Shown one piece after another: positions 55,273 through 64,000 of a DNA stretch of 64,000 nucleotides (its first letter is position 1; every line of letters begins with the position of its first letter). Made by a program: the position numbers and the translations under genes. The notes under the pieces are model-generated. The model ran no database searches and was not told where the DNA came from. It saw only the letters and a list, made by a program, of their open reading frames with translations. The stretch is from Kitagawia praeruptora. Lineage: Eukaryota; Streptophyta; Magnoliopsida; Apiales; Apiaceae. The stretch is from assembly GCA_037693485.1 (NCBI GenBank), contig CM075350.1:60306001-60370000 (forward strand), written 5' to 3'.

Positions 55273-58200
55273 TTATCTTGATTTGAACTTTTCACTTTGC
55301 TCCTTTTCCCTTAGAGCTCTTCTGAGATTTTCAATTAACTCTTTTTCTTTAGGAGACTGTGCATCATCTTCATTTTCCACAATGTATTTTCTGATCATTG
55401 AGGAAGCAGTGTTCAATGTATCTCTGAGTTCCATCCAGTAAACATTTTGCTTTACAATTGATCTGAATTTTAGCACATTTCCCTCCATTTTGAATCTCCT
55501 GCCAGGAAACTGATTTAGAGTTTCCCTTCTTTGTTTGTCCAGGCTGGGATCCTCTCCTCTCCTCTGATCAAGAATCATATCAAGCTCCCAAGAACACAGT
55601 GTTTCAAGACTTTTAGTTGATCCAACCACTTGCCAGTATAATTCTTTTAACACACTGGTCTTCAATTTAGAGAAACTATCTACATATATTTCTTCTTTGC
55701 CATACTTGATTCTCAAAGGATTGTCCAGTACACATGGCTGATAGTTGGATTCTTCACTGTTGATCTTATTGATTTTGCTGTAATTTTTCTTCATTTCAGC
55801 TTCAATCTCATCTTCTATCTGTTGACGAGATTTTCTCTTTGATGCTAATTCTTCTTTGAACCTTTGCTCTGCTTCATACATCTTCATTTCATGTTCTGAA
55901 TAAGGTTTTCGCATTTCAATCCAGTTATAATCAGGAATAGGATTGTCTTCTTCATACTCCAAACCAAGAATTTGATAGACATCATCATCATTGTGAAGTG
56001 TCCAATCACCAAACTTCTCAACAAATTCAACATGCCTGGCTTCATAGTACTTGAGAACTTGATCCATGATTTTCTTTGAAACATTATCATAGGTTTGCAA
56101 TAGCTCAACCATCCTTTCCAGATTGAAGAAATCAATTCTTCGTTTTACTGTTTCAGTAGTTTGAATGAGTTTCTTGGAGATCACCTTTGATTTTGATATC
56201 TGAGTGAAGTCAGATTCCACTGTAATCAACTTTTCATTGTTTTGCCATAGAATGTATCTTGCAACTTCTTCTTTTGGTCCATCAAATTCTATGGATACAG
56301 AGGTTATTGTTTCTTTGGCATTCAGCTGCATCATTTCAAAGCTATTCATTCTTCTCCTCATGATAGGTTTCTTGAGTCCCAACCCTGTAGCTTTTCCTTC
56401 TCCTTTGTAGACAGTCTTTCCCTTTGTTGGTCTTTTTGATTTTCTCTTGATTCTTACTGTCTTGAATGATTTGACAGTAGGATCGTTGACAGTTTCTTTT
56501 AAAGGGCTTCTGACAATGACTGTTACTTCATCCTGACTGACAGCATCTTTATTGACATCCTTGACAGCATCTTTGTTGACAGTATCTTTTTCAAGATGTA
56601 TATTGTCAATTTCCATTTCTTCTTGATTTCCTTTCAATGCTTCAAGTACCTCTTCCTCTTTCTTCTCATCAACTTTCTTGCTTGAGCTAGAATTTTCAGA
56701 AATTTCCTTTGATTCTGCTTCTTTGACTTGAGTTTGCTCTTTTGAAGAGTCTCTCTGTTCTGTTCTCTTAGGTACTCCAGCTTCACCTCCATCCTGATTG
56801 TCATCATCATCTTTTTCCAAGGTGTCATCAAAACTGCAGTTTCCACCTTGAGCATTTCTTCTTGAATTTGCTTTGGCAATGAGCTTTTTAATTTTGGCAC
56901 TGTACTCCATGTTTCTCTTTGCCAATATCTTGTGAATATCTTTAACTGCCTTAATCCTTTCCTTGGTGATGGATGCATTCAGTAATACCTTAAGTACATC
57001 CATGATGACTTTGCTTTGTAGAGACGTTTTGCCTTCAAGAGTTAAGAATCCAAGACCTTTAGCTCCTTTGGCTGTTGTCTGTTTAAAGCTTACACCATAT
57101 GGCTGGAGACTTACTTCTGGAAGTTTGTTGTTGACCATTGTGCCCAGTTGCATAAAGAGACTTTCATCAAAGATGGTAGAGTTTTTCTTCACTAGAATCC
57201 CAAGGATATATTGCACTCTGGCAGAGAAAGTTTCCAACAGTTGAGTTGTTATGAATATTGAATGCCCACTTTTCAGGTACACATCAACTGCCCACCTCTT
57301 CTCTGAGCTAATCTTTACTGACAGATTTACAATCTTTTCTCTCAAAGCTTCTGCCAATTTAGCAGGTTTTCCTTTAGACACTGTGATTGCTTCATTCACC
57401 AGATTGTTGAATTCCTCATCCTTATTATTCAAGGTGCTCTCCATGTGGCTTACTGTTATTAAGTCAGCTTCTTCTTGGGAATATGTACTTCCATCAGTCC
57501 AAAAGATAGGCTCTGAAGAAAACACATATTCAGGCAACTTGTCTTTGCCTTTACCCATCCTATTTGATTCCTCTTTTTCTCTCCATAGCCTCTCCAATGT
57601 GGATTCTTTCTTCTCAGGAACTGGTTCATTGATTTTGATTGAGGATGCTCTATTTCCTTGTATTTGACTTAATACCTCCTTGGATACTAGCATTTGTTCC
57701 CCATCTACTTCAGCTTCAAAAAGCTCCTCAGTTCCAGAGGCTATTCCTACTCTCTCTTGCTCCCCCTTACTCCTTTGCTCCCCCTGTCTTTTAGCTTCCC
57801 CTTGTAACTCCTCCTTTCTTCCTGGTTGCTCAGCCTCTTTCTGATCTTTTCCTTTCTCCCCCTTAGTTAAGTTTGCAGCATGAAGTAATGAAGAGAGTGA
57901 CAGTAGTGTGGCTTGAATTTCAGCAAAACCAGTCTTCACAGTAGATGACAGGTTGTCCAGTTTGCTTTCCATTGTAGCACATCGATTCTCCAGTGCTTGG
58001 AGCCTGTCATTTGAGGATGCAGAAGGACCACCAGACCTAAGCCTTTTAGGAGGTAAGGGATAAGTCTGGGGCATGGAGGCTGTTGGGGTTCTCACACTCT
58101 CAGTGTTTTTATAGATGATCTCATCATCTCTCACAAAAATTCCCTCCAGGCCTAATGCCTTTTCTGTATTGGCTCCCTCAAATTCACTCTGGACATGCTC

Positions 58201-60174
58201 AAGTCCCTCTCCTTTTGCCAGCACATTTGGCTGCCTCTCATTTTTAGTCTCACCTCTCTGTTCTTTTATCTCTCTTTGATGTTTCACTCCCTCACTCATC
58301 CTAGATGCAGTAGTATGAGCAGTACTAACATGCAACAGAGTAGATTTTACCTTGAAGGCCTTTGAAAGGGGCAAGTCATCATCAGAGATATCTTCCACTA
58401 ATCCTTCTTGTAGTTGTGGTTGAACAGGGATGACAGCATCTTTTGAAGGACTTTTGACAGTATCTTTTGTTGGAATGGTACTGTCACTTGAATGTTTGAC
58501 AGCACCTTCTGATTTGTCATTGACAGCATCTTTGGCTGTGACAGCAACTTCCCTAGGGTAAGATGCTTTGAGGGAATCGATCAAGATGCTGGCTGTTTCA
58601 ATTTCTGACAAGTTTGCATCTTGATCTAATCCAGTGTTTGATGGAGTGGTATCCATTTCACTTTGAGAAATGGGTTCTTGTGGACCACTAGATGGGGGCT
58701 CATCCATGATTTGAGATGGATGATCAAAACCTGAGGGGTTGGTACTGTCCCCCTCTCTAGGTTGATTAGAAGAAACAACAGATGTGGGAATGAAAGAAGA
58801 AGATTGAATTTCAGATTGATTAATTGGCTGTTCCACAGTAAACGATTGTGGAACATCAATAGTATGAGTGAATTCCTCACTGTGCTCTATCTCAATGTGT
58901 GTATCTTCAAATATAGGTTCCTCAAGAGTGAATTCTTGAGTTTGTGCAGACTCTTTACAAGGTGCCTTGGGAGACAGGCCAATTTCAATAGATGTCCCTT
59001 GTTGAGAAGAAACACCTAGAGGTGAGTTCATTTCCCTATCATCCTCTACAGTCTTTTGGGAAACTGTAGGGTGGCTGACAGTAACCTTGGCCCTTCTAGC
59101 TCTCTTCTTCTTAGGCTCAGAAGGGGCTACTGTGGGTTCTTTTTCACTACCAACCTTATTTGCTGCACTAGGTGCAGTGACTCCCTCTTGACTCTCAGCT
59201 TGTTCACCAGTTGCACTCTCTAGGGTCCTTTTCTTGGATTCCTGTTTGGCCATTTTAAGGGCTTTTGGTAGTCTAGAGTCCCTAGGTGGAATGTATGGTG
59301 TAGAATGTGGGTTAACTGAATTTGGGTCTAATTCAGCTTCATTCTCTATTGTGAAAACAGTGTAACCTGTTGGAAATGGAAAATCAAGGTTGGGCACTTG
59401 ATTTACCATGTGTTGTGTGAAACATAGTGGAATATGTGCATTTAAATTTTGTGTGTTAAGAGATGTGTGTGTATTTTTCTTTAAAACAGGACATTCTTCA
59501 AAATCAGAATTGTCCTCAACATTTCCACAAATATTATTAATACACATAGTTAAAAAGCGAGGATAGATGGATACCTTCTTGCCTATTGCGCTTTTCAACT
59601 GTGCCATGATCAGTTTTCCAATGTTCACCTTGTATCCATGGACTAATGAATGAGTGAGCTTCTTGATATATGATGGTATTCCATTCCATCCTGTAGTCTT
59701 GGTAGAGAATACTTTCACCATTACATCAAAAATCATACTCCACTCTTTTCTCAGAAATTTCCTGTCCATTTCACCTGTTTGATACCACTTATCAGAAGTT
59801 TCTTCAAGTTTAGAACCAGAATACCCAATCTTCAGAAAGAACTTCTTCAGAGTATCATCAGTTGCTAGTTCCTTAAAGCTTTCTTCACTGGTCAACACAA
59901 TACCCAAAGCCTCATTTATATTCTTTACTGAAAGAGAATGACTTGCATCATCTATATTGAACTTAATGGTTTCATTCTCTCCAGTTCCTTGAGCACTTGC
60001 TGATTTCCAGAATTTTTCAATTCTAACAGCATCAATTTTGGGGGAAGAAGTTATTGCATGACCTAGGTAGGATTTATTCAAGAACGAAATAATTCCTTTG
60101 AAGTTTTCACCAGCATCCCTAGGAGAAAAGATACCAGCAAAATTGGTTTGAGCAATGCTTTGTTTAGGTGCCAT
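55273..60174 (-). CDS. Extra ORF of family B Copia, 1633 codons, uninterrupted
   Basis: A 1633-residue protein between pol and 3' LTR. Residues 1-240 share the layout of the family A N-terminal domain (FWKSASAQGTGENETIKF; RKFLRKEW-SMIFDVMVKVF; TTGWNGIP), so the two ORFs are homologous though strongly diverged. It has a Lys/Arg patch (PKKKRARRAK, about residue 355), a long Ser/Thr/Glu/Pro-rich middle, a coiled coil at about residues 720-770, and a second conserved block at about 900-1100 (LIMVNEAI..., VDVYLKSGHSIFITTQLLETF). Then comes an acidic segment with KDAV/KDTV repeats (about 1150-1220), and a charged helical C-terminal region. No signal peptide or transmembrane stretch is visible. ATG at 60174 is the first in frame and aligns with family A. 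Function unknown. Confidence 0.85.
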   Translation of the reverse strand: MAPKQSIAQTNFAGIFSPRDAGENFKGIISFLNKSYLGHAITSSPKIDAVRIEKFWKSASAQGTGENETIKFNIDDASHSLSVKNINEALGIVLTSEESFKELATDDTLKKFFLKIGYSGSKLEETSDKWYQTGEMDRKFLRKEWSMIFDVMVKVFSTKTTGWNGIPSYIKKLTHSLVHGYKVNIGKLIMAQLKSAIGKKVSIYPRFLTMCINNICGNVEDNSDFEECPVLKKNTHTSLNTQNLNAHIPLCFTQHMVNQVPNLDFPFPTGYTVFTIENEAELDPNSVNPHSTPYIPPRDSRLPKALKMAKQESKKRTLESATGEQAESQEGVTAPSAANKVGSEKEPTVAPSEPKKKRARRAKVTVSHPTVSQKTVEDDREMNSPLGVSSQQGTSIEIGLSPKAPCKESAQTQEFTLEEPIFEDTHIEIEHSEEFTHTIDVPQSFTVEQPINQSEIQSSSFIPTSVVSSNQPREGDSTNPSGFDHPSQIMDEPPSSGPQEPISQSEMDTTPSNTGLDQDANLSEIETASILIDSLKASYPREVAVTAKDAVNDKSEGAVKHSSDSTIPTKDTVKSPSKDAVIPVQPQLQEGLVEDISDDDLPLSKAFKVKSTLLHVSTAHTTASRMSEGVKHQREIKEQRGETKNERQPNVLAKGEGLEHVQSEFEGANTEKALGLEGIFVRDDEIIYKNTESVRTPTASMPQTYPLPPKRLRSGGPSASSNDRLQALENRCATMESKLDNLSSTVKTGFAEIQATLLSLSSLLHAANLTKGEKGKDQKEAEQPGRKEELQGEAKRQGEQRSKGEQERVGIASGTEELFEAEVDGEQMLVSKEVLSQIQGNRASSIKINEPVPEKKESTLERLWREKEESNRMGKGKDKLPEYVFSSEPIFWTDGSTYSQEEADLITVSHMESTLNNKDEEFNNLVNEAITVSKGKPAKLAEALREKIVNLSVKISSEKRWAVDVYLKSGHSIFITTQLLETFSARVQYILGILVKKNSTIFDESLFMQLGTMVNNKLPEVSLQPYGVSFKQTTAKGAKGLGFLTLEGKTSLQSKVIMDVLKVLLNASITKERIKAVKDIHKILAKRNMEYSAKIKKLIAKANSRRNAQGGNCSFDDTLEKDDDDNQDGGEAGVPKRTEQRDSSKEQTQVKEAESKEISENSSSSKKVDEKKEEEVLEALKGNQEEMEIDNIHLEKDTVNKDAVKDVNKDAVSQDEVTVIVRSPLKETVNDPTVKSFKTVRIKRKSKRPTKGKTVYKGEGKATGLGLKKPIMRRRMNSFEMMQLNAKETITSVSIEFDGPKEEVARYILWQNNEKLITVESDFTQISKSKVISKKLIQTTETVKRRIDFFNLERMVELLQTYDNVSKKIMDQVLKYYEARHVEFVEKFGDWTLHNDDDVYQILGLEYEEDNPIPDYNWIEMRKPYSEHEMKMYEAEQRFKEELASKRKSRQQIEDEIEAEMKKNYSKINKINSEESNYQPCVLDNPLRIKYGKEEIYVDSFSKLKTSVLKELYWQVVGSTKSLETLCSWELDMILDQRRGEDPSLDKQRRETLNQFPGRRFKMEGNVLKFRSIVKQNVYWMELRDTLNTASSMIRKYIVENEDDAQSPKEKELIENLRRALREKEQSEKFKSR

Positions 60175-60988
60175 TGTTGAATGCTTTGAAAAATGAGAGA
60201 GAGAAATGCGGTTTTTGGATGCAGAAGGTTGAGAGGTTTTTGCAAATGAAAGTGATAGTAGATTAAACGGTAGATTCAGTTTCTAATATGAATCGATTTA
60301 ACCTCTCTTAATTGAACGTGTGATAATGATATTACCCATTAACTCCACTTGCTATATTACGTGGCAGTTGCTATTAGATCGTGGATTGGTGAAAAGAAAT
60401 ATACGTATGTATATATATATAAAAATTAATATATCTTTCCACTATCTTTGACAGCAACTTCTCGTGACAGCAACTTTCATTGACAGTAACCTGTGCGCTT
60501 TTTCTTTCTCTACCAATTCTGACAGCAATTTCTTGTGACAGCAACTTTCATTGACAGCAACTTGTGCGCTAACAATATTTCTGTCAATCAGCTTCATGAG
60601 TGACAGTAAGTTTTATCTGACAGTAAACTTTTCATAAGATTATGCTGTCAGTCACTGTTCACACATAACTTAAGTTAAGGACACATGATTTCTTAAAATC
60701 ATTTTAAGACAGACATGTAAAACTATTTTAGCATAGTCATAGCAAGCATGATATCTAAAAATCCTTTTAGCATAGTCATAGCAAATATGATATCTAAAAA
60801 TCCTTTTAGCATAGTCATAGCAAACATGATATCTAAAAATCCTTTTAGCATAGTCATAGCAAACATGTTGTCTGAACAAGTATCACAATGTACCTTAACT
60901 TCTCATGACAGTACCTTCTTGTAACAGTACCTTTAAAAGTTTCTGTCATGAGCTTCAACTACTTAGAATTGATAAACCAGTTAGATTA
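60175..60988 (-). other. pol-to-extra-ORF spacer, family B
   Basis: An 814 bp non-coding spacer. It carries about 12 TGACAG/CTGTCA words between 60449 and 60950, a duplicated block (TGACAGCAACTT...TTTCATTGACAG(C/T)AAC(C/T)TGTGCGC at 60449-60500 and 60520-60570) and a 39 bp tandem repeat. A TACGTGGC motif at 60358-60365, about 185 bp before the ORF start, resembles the G-box of family A spacers. A TA microsatellite lies at 60402-60420. Confidence 0.75.
60726..60868. repeat. 39 bp tandem repeat, about 3.7 copies
   Basis: Unit TTTTAGCATAGTCATAGCAA... ending CTAAAAATCC, with starts at 60726, 60765, 60804 and 60843; the fourth is partial. Copies differ at one or two positions. Since 39 is a multiple of three, it yields a spurious 69-codon repeat ORF on the minus strand. 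Confidence 0.93.
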
Positions 60989-63900
60989 TCATACCTGATT
61001 TAGCATTCCCAATTCACTCACCAACCTGGTAAATGTTGCTTCATCCAGTGGCTTGGTGAATATATCTGCAAGTTGCTTATCTGTTGGAACATAAACCAAT
61101 TTTACATCTCCTTTTTCAACATGCTCCCTGATGAAATGATGCCTGATATCAATGTGCTTTGTTCTGGAGTGTTGAACTGGATTGTCTGATATGGCTATGG
61201 CACTAGTGTTGTCACAGTAGATAGGAATATTTGACAACTTTAGTCCATAATCCAATAATTGATTCTTCATCCAAAGTATTTGTGCACAGCAACTTCCAGC
61301 TGCAATATATTCAGCTTCTGCAGTTGATGTAGAAACTGAGTGTTGCTTCTTACTGAACCATGACACCAATCTCCCCCCAAGAAATTGACAGCTTCCTGTA
61401 GTACTTTTTCTGTCAATTTTACAGCCAGCATAGTCTGAGTCAGAATATCCAATTAGATCAAATCCAGTTTCCTTAGGGTACCAAAGACCTAGATTTGGGG
61501 TGCCTTTGAGATATCTAAAGATTCTTTTAATTGCAACTAAGTGTGATTCTTTTGGATCAGCTTGAAACCTTGCACAGAGACATGTAGCAAACATTATATC
61601 TGGTCTGCTTGCTGTTAAGTACAGCAATGATCCTACCATGCCTCTGTAGGTACTAGAATCCACTTTCTTGCCTTTAGGATCTAACTCTAATTTGGTGGCT
61701 GTTGAGATAGGTGTCTTGGCAGGTGATGAATCTTCTAAGTTAAACTTCTTGAGAAGCTCTTTGACATACTTAGATTGACAGATGAAGATTCCTTCCTTCT
61801 TCTGATAGATTTGAAGACCAAGAAAGAATGCTAATTCTCCCATCATGCTCATTTCATACTTGTTTCTCATTAGAGATGAGAACTTTTCACACAATTTTTC
61901 ATTTGTTGAGCCAAAGATTATGTCATCAACATATATCTGCACAAGAATGATGTCTTTGCCATGGTATTTATAGAATAAAGTTTTATCCACCATACCTCTT
62001 ATAAATTGATTTTCCAGGAGAAAAGTGGATAAAGTGTCATACCAGGCTCTTGGTGCTTGCTTTAAGCCATATAGAGCCTTGAACAGCTTGTAGACAAAAT
62101 TATGCAGTTTGTCATTTTCAAATCCAGGAGGCTGTTCAACATACACTTCTTCTTCTAATTCTCCATTTAGAAAGGCACTTTTAACATCCATTTGAAATAC
62201 CTTGAATTTGCAGTGAGCAGCAAAGGCTAAGAAAATTCTTATGGCTTCAAGTCTGGCAACAGGAGCAAATGTTTCATCATAATCTATCCCTTCCTGTTGA
62301 CAGTAACCTTTGGCCACTAGCCTTGCCTTATTTCTTGTCACATTTCCACTTTCATCTATCTTGTTTCTGAAAACCCATTTTGTCTCAATGACTGATTTTC
62401 CTTTTGGCCTTGGAACTAGTTTCCAAACATTGTTTCTCTCAAATTGATTGAGCTCCTCCTGCATGGCCATCACCCAATCAGAATCCAACAATGCTTCTTC
62501 AACTATTTTTGGTTCCATTTGAGATAAGAAACATGAAAACATGCTTTCAGCAGAGATATTCCTCCTTGTCCTTACACCAGTAGTGGGATCTCCAATAATT
62601 AGATTACTGGTATGATCTCTGTTCCACTTTGTTGATTGAGGCAAGCTACTTGTTTGATGAGAATGTCTTTCATCAATATGAGGATTTGATTCTCCACCAT
62701 TTTCATTATTCTGCTCATTTTGCTCAAATTCTCCAGTCTCACATTCTTGTTGATTGATGCCTGAAATTGTCTGTGATTGAGCTGAGGTCTGATTTAGATT
62801 ATGAGAATTGACAGATTCTTTCTCATATCCCATTGATTGAATGAGACTTGGTTCTTCATCAACAAATTCTTCTTTTTCCAAGTATCCTTGATTCTCAAAT
62901 CTGAAGGGTTGCATTTGACCATCCTCATGTAGCCCTGGAAACTTTGTTTCATCAAACGTGACATTGACACTTTCTTCAATTGTTTTGTGCTCCATGATAT
63001 AGACTCTGTAGGCAGTCCTTTCTATCCCATATCCCATGAAAATGCCTTCATATGCTTTAGTATCAAACTTGCCTTTTCTTTCATGGTTGTCTTTCATCAA
63101 AAAGCACTTGCTTCCAAAAATATGAAAGTACTTGACAGTTGGCTTCTTTCCTGTCAAAAGATAGTAAGGAGTATTGCCATGAGCTTTGTTGATTAGTGTT
63201 CTGTTCTGTGTGTAACAAGCAGTGTTGATGGCTTCTGCCCAGAAATATGTTGGTAATTTAGCATTACTCAACATAGTCCTTGCAGCTTCAATAAGAGTCC
63301 TATTTTTCCTTTCTACAACTCCATTTTGCTGTGGAGTTCTTGCAGCAGAGAATTGTTGAACAATTCCTTGATCTTTGCAGAAGTTTCCAAGTGTAGCATT
63401 TCTGAATTCAGTTCCATTGTCACTTCTTAGAAATTGAACTTTTGCTTCAGGGGTCCTATCAAGTACCCTTATGTGATCAATGATTTCTTGAGCAGCTTCA
63501 TCCTTTGATTCTAAAAATTTCACCCAAGTGTACCTAGAATAGTCATCTATCATGACCAGTGCATATCTTTTTCTGGATAGTGATTGAACATTCACTGGTC
63601 CAAAAAGATCCATGTGAATCAACTTGAGTGCTTCAGTGTTAGTGTTGACTTGCTTTGATTTATGCATTGCTTTCCTCAATTTTCCCATTTGACAATCTTC
63701 ACACAGTCCTTCTTGACAGAATTCCTGTTGAGGTAGTCCTCTCACCAATTCCTTCTTCATCAGCATGTTCATTGTTTTGAAATTGAGATGAGAAAATTTC
63801 TTGTGCCAAAGCATGCTATCTCCAACACTTGCTTTGCTGTAGAAGCAAAATATTCTTTCCTCATTTGTTGAGTTTAAGTCTGCAACAAATAGGCTTCCTT

Positions 63901-64000
63901 TCCTTACTCCTTTCAGAGATAGGCTTCTATCCTTCTTGTGGTGAATTGAACATTCCATCATGCCAAAGTTTACTTTGAATCCTTTGTCAGTGAATTGACT
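60989..64000 (-). CDS. Copia pol of family B, partial at 5' end: integrase, RT, RNase H intact
   Basis: The frame is open from the window edge to 60989 (1003 codons; the ATG at 63961 is internal, the frame continues upstream without a stop). In order: end of the protease-side region; GAG-pre-integrase (HKKFSHLNF, LCEDCQ) at 63805-63695; integrase with its Asp (MDLFGPVNV), Asp (RSDNGTEF) and Glu (NGVVERKN) segments at about 63610, 63425 and 63320; KYFHIFGSKCF; an Asn/Gln/Glu-rich linker (62640-62850); RT (DWVMAMQEELNQFERN, AFLNGELEEEVYVEQPPGF) with YVDDI near 61935; and RNase H (DSDYAGCK, STAEAEYIAAGS, DNTSAIAI) ending near LADIFTKPLDEATF. All catalytic motifs I can check are preserved. Confidence 0.93.
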   Translation of the reverse strand, partial: SQFTDKGFKVNFGMMECSIHHKKDRSLSLKGVRKGSLFVADLNSTNEERIFCFYSKASVGDSMLWHKKFSHLNFKTMNMLMKKELVRGLPQQEFCQEGLCEDCQMGKLRKAMHKSKQVNTNTEALKLIHMDLFGPVNVQSLSRKRYALVMIDDYSRYTWVKFLESKDEAAQEIIDHIRVLDRTPEAKVQFLRSDNGTEFRNATLGNFCKDQGIVQQFSAARTPQQNGVVERKNRTLIEAARTMLSNAKLPTYFWAEAINTACYTQNRTLINKAHGNTPYYLLTGKKPTVKYFHIFGSKCFLMKDNHERKGKFDTKAYEGIFMGYGIERTAYRVYIMEHKTIEESVNVTFDETKFPGLHEDGQMQPFRFENQGYLEKEEFVDEEPSLIQSMGYEKESVNSHNLNQTSAQSQTISGINQQECETGEFEQNEQNNENGGESNPHIDERHSHQTSSLPQSTKWNRDHTSNLIIGDPTTGVRTRRNISAESMFSCFLSQMEPKIVEEALLDSDWVMAMQEELNQFERNNVWKLVPRPKGKSVIETKWVFRNKIDESGNVTRNKARLVAKGYCQQEGIDYDETFAPVARLEAIRIFLAFAAHCKFKVFQMDVKSAFLNGELEEEVYVEQPPGFENDKLHNFVYKLFKALYGLKQAPRAWYDTLSTFLLENQFIRGMVDKTLFYKYHGKDIILVQIYVDDIIFGSTNEKLCEKFSSLMRNKYEMSMMGELAFFLGLQIYQKKEGIFICQSKYVKELLKKFNLEDSSPAKTPISTATKLELDPKGKKVDSSTYRGMVGSLLYLTASRPDIMFATCLCARFQADPKESHLVAIKRIFRYLKGTPNLGLWYPKETGFDLIGYSDSDYAGCKIDRKSTTGSCQFLGGRLVSWFSKKQHSVSTSTAEAEYIAAGSCCAQILWMKNQLLDYGLKLSNIPIYCDNTSAIAISDNPVQHSRTKHIDIRHHFIREHVEKGDVKLVYVPTDKQLADIFTKPLDEATFTRLVSELGMLNQV

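Larger units (their letters stand above)
53944..64000 (-). mobile_element. Copia (SIRE-type) element, family B, 3' two thirds
   Basis: A minus-strand element running off the right edge: 3' LTR (53944-55101), polypurine tract, extra ORF (55273-60174), spacer with repeats, and pol (60989-64000, open to the edge). No stop or frameshift is seen in 7.9 kb of coding sequence, so this copy is probably young and possibly active. It has the same order as family A, but a different LTR, spacer and DNA word. Confidence 0.93.

Noticed and set aside
60726..60868. Regular repeats resembling a CRISPR array
   Set aside because: Units are directly adjacent with no unique spacers, in a plant retrotransposon.
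60670..60879. 69-codon minus-strand ORF with a repeated CYDYAKRIFRYH pattern
   Set aside because: It is the translation of the 39 bp tandem repeat in a non-coding spacer; there is no homologue in family A.

Overview
The window is plant nuclear DNA from a retrotransposon-dense intergenic or pericentromeric block. It almost certainly comes from a eudicot; the long extra reading frames and AT-rich LTRs would fit an asterid such as Apiaceae, but I cannot prove the species. I see no intact host gene, tRNA, rRNA or CRISPR. Nearly everything is LTR retrotransposon, in nested layers.

Layout. (1) 1-5241: 3' part of a SIRE/Maximus-type Copia element (family A), with an uninterrupted 1225-codon extra ORF and a 3' LTR. 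(2) 5242-6740: AT-rich spacer with a diverged direct repeat, a fold-back and an RNase H-like fragment. (3) 6741-35638: a second family A Copia element, 5'-truncated inside integrase. Its extra ORF is split by an Athila-like Gypsy element (12276-32762, TSD A/TTGAG). That Gypsy element has a complete reverse-strand family A Copia element (13593-26247, TSD TGTGT) inside its 5' LTR. Removing 20,492 bp restores the reading frame of the outer ORF. (4) 35990-41190: a heavily decayed chromovirus-like Gypsy, interrupted by 1.2 kb of word-repeat sequence. (5) About 41500-53063: remains of a third Copia lineage (LTR, PBS, gag), whose LTR carries a complete 8.2 kb Athila-like element (42245-50469, TSD AGTGT). 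(6) 53944-64000: a reverse-strand SIRE-type Copia of another family (B), with an intact 1633-codon extra ORF and an intact pol running off the window edge. It looks the youngest and most likely to be functional.

Function. The Copia elements encode gag, protease, integrase, reverse transcriptase and RNase H, then a long spacer and one very large extra ORF before the 3' LTR. The extra ORF sits where SIRE 'env-like' genes sit, but it has no visible signal peptide or membrane segment; it has a conserved N-terminal domain, a low-complexity acidic middle, a coiled coil and a conserved C-terminal domain. The two Athila-like elements carry only gag plus protease, so both are non-autonomous and share one architecture.

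The most striking pattern is that each family carries its own short DNA word, scattered through LTR, spacer and even coding sequence: AAACTCTG/AAACACTG in family A and TGACAG(C/T)A in family B. Other words fill the LTR-like DNA at 40.3 and 41.7 kb and the Athila-like elements. The words fall in several reading frames, so the constraint or spread appears to act on DNA or RNA. This resembles the family-specific motif arrays bound by anti-silencing proteins such as VANC of VANDAL transposons. A link between the extra ORF and the word is a hypothesis.
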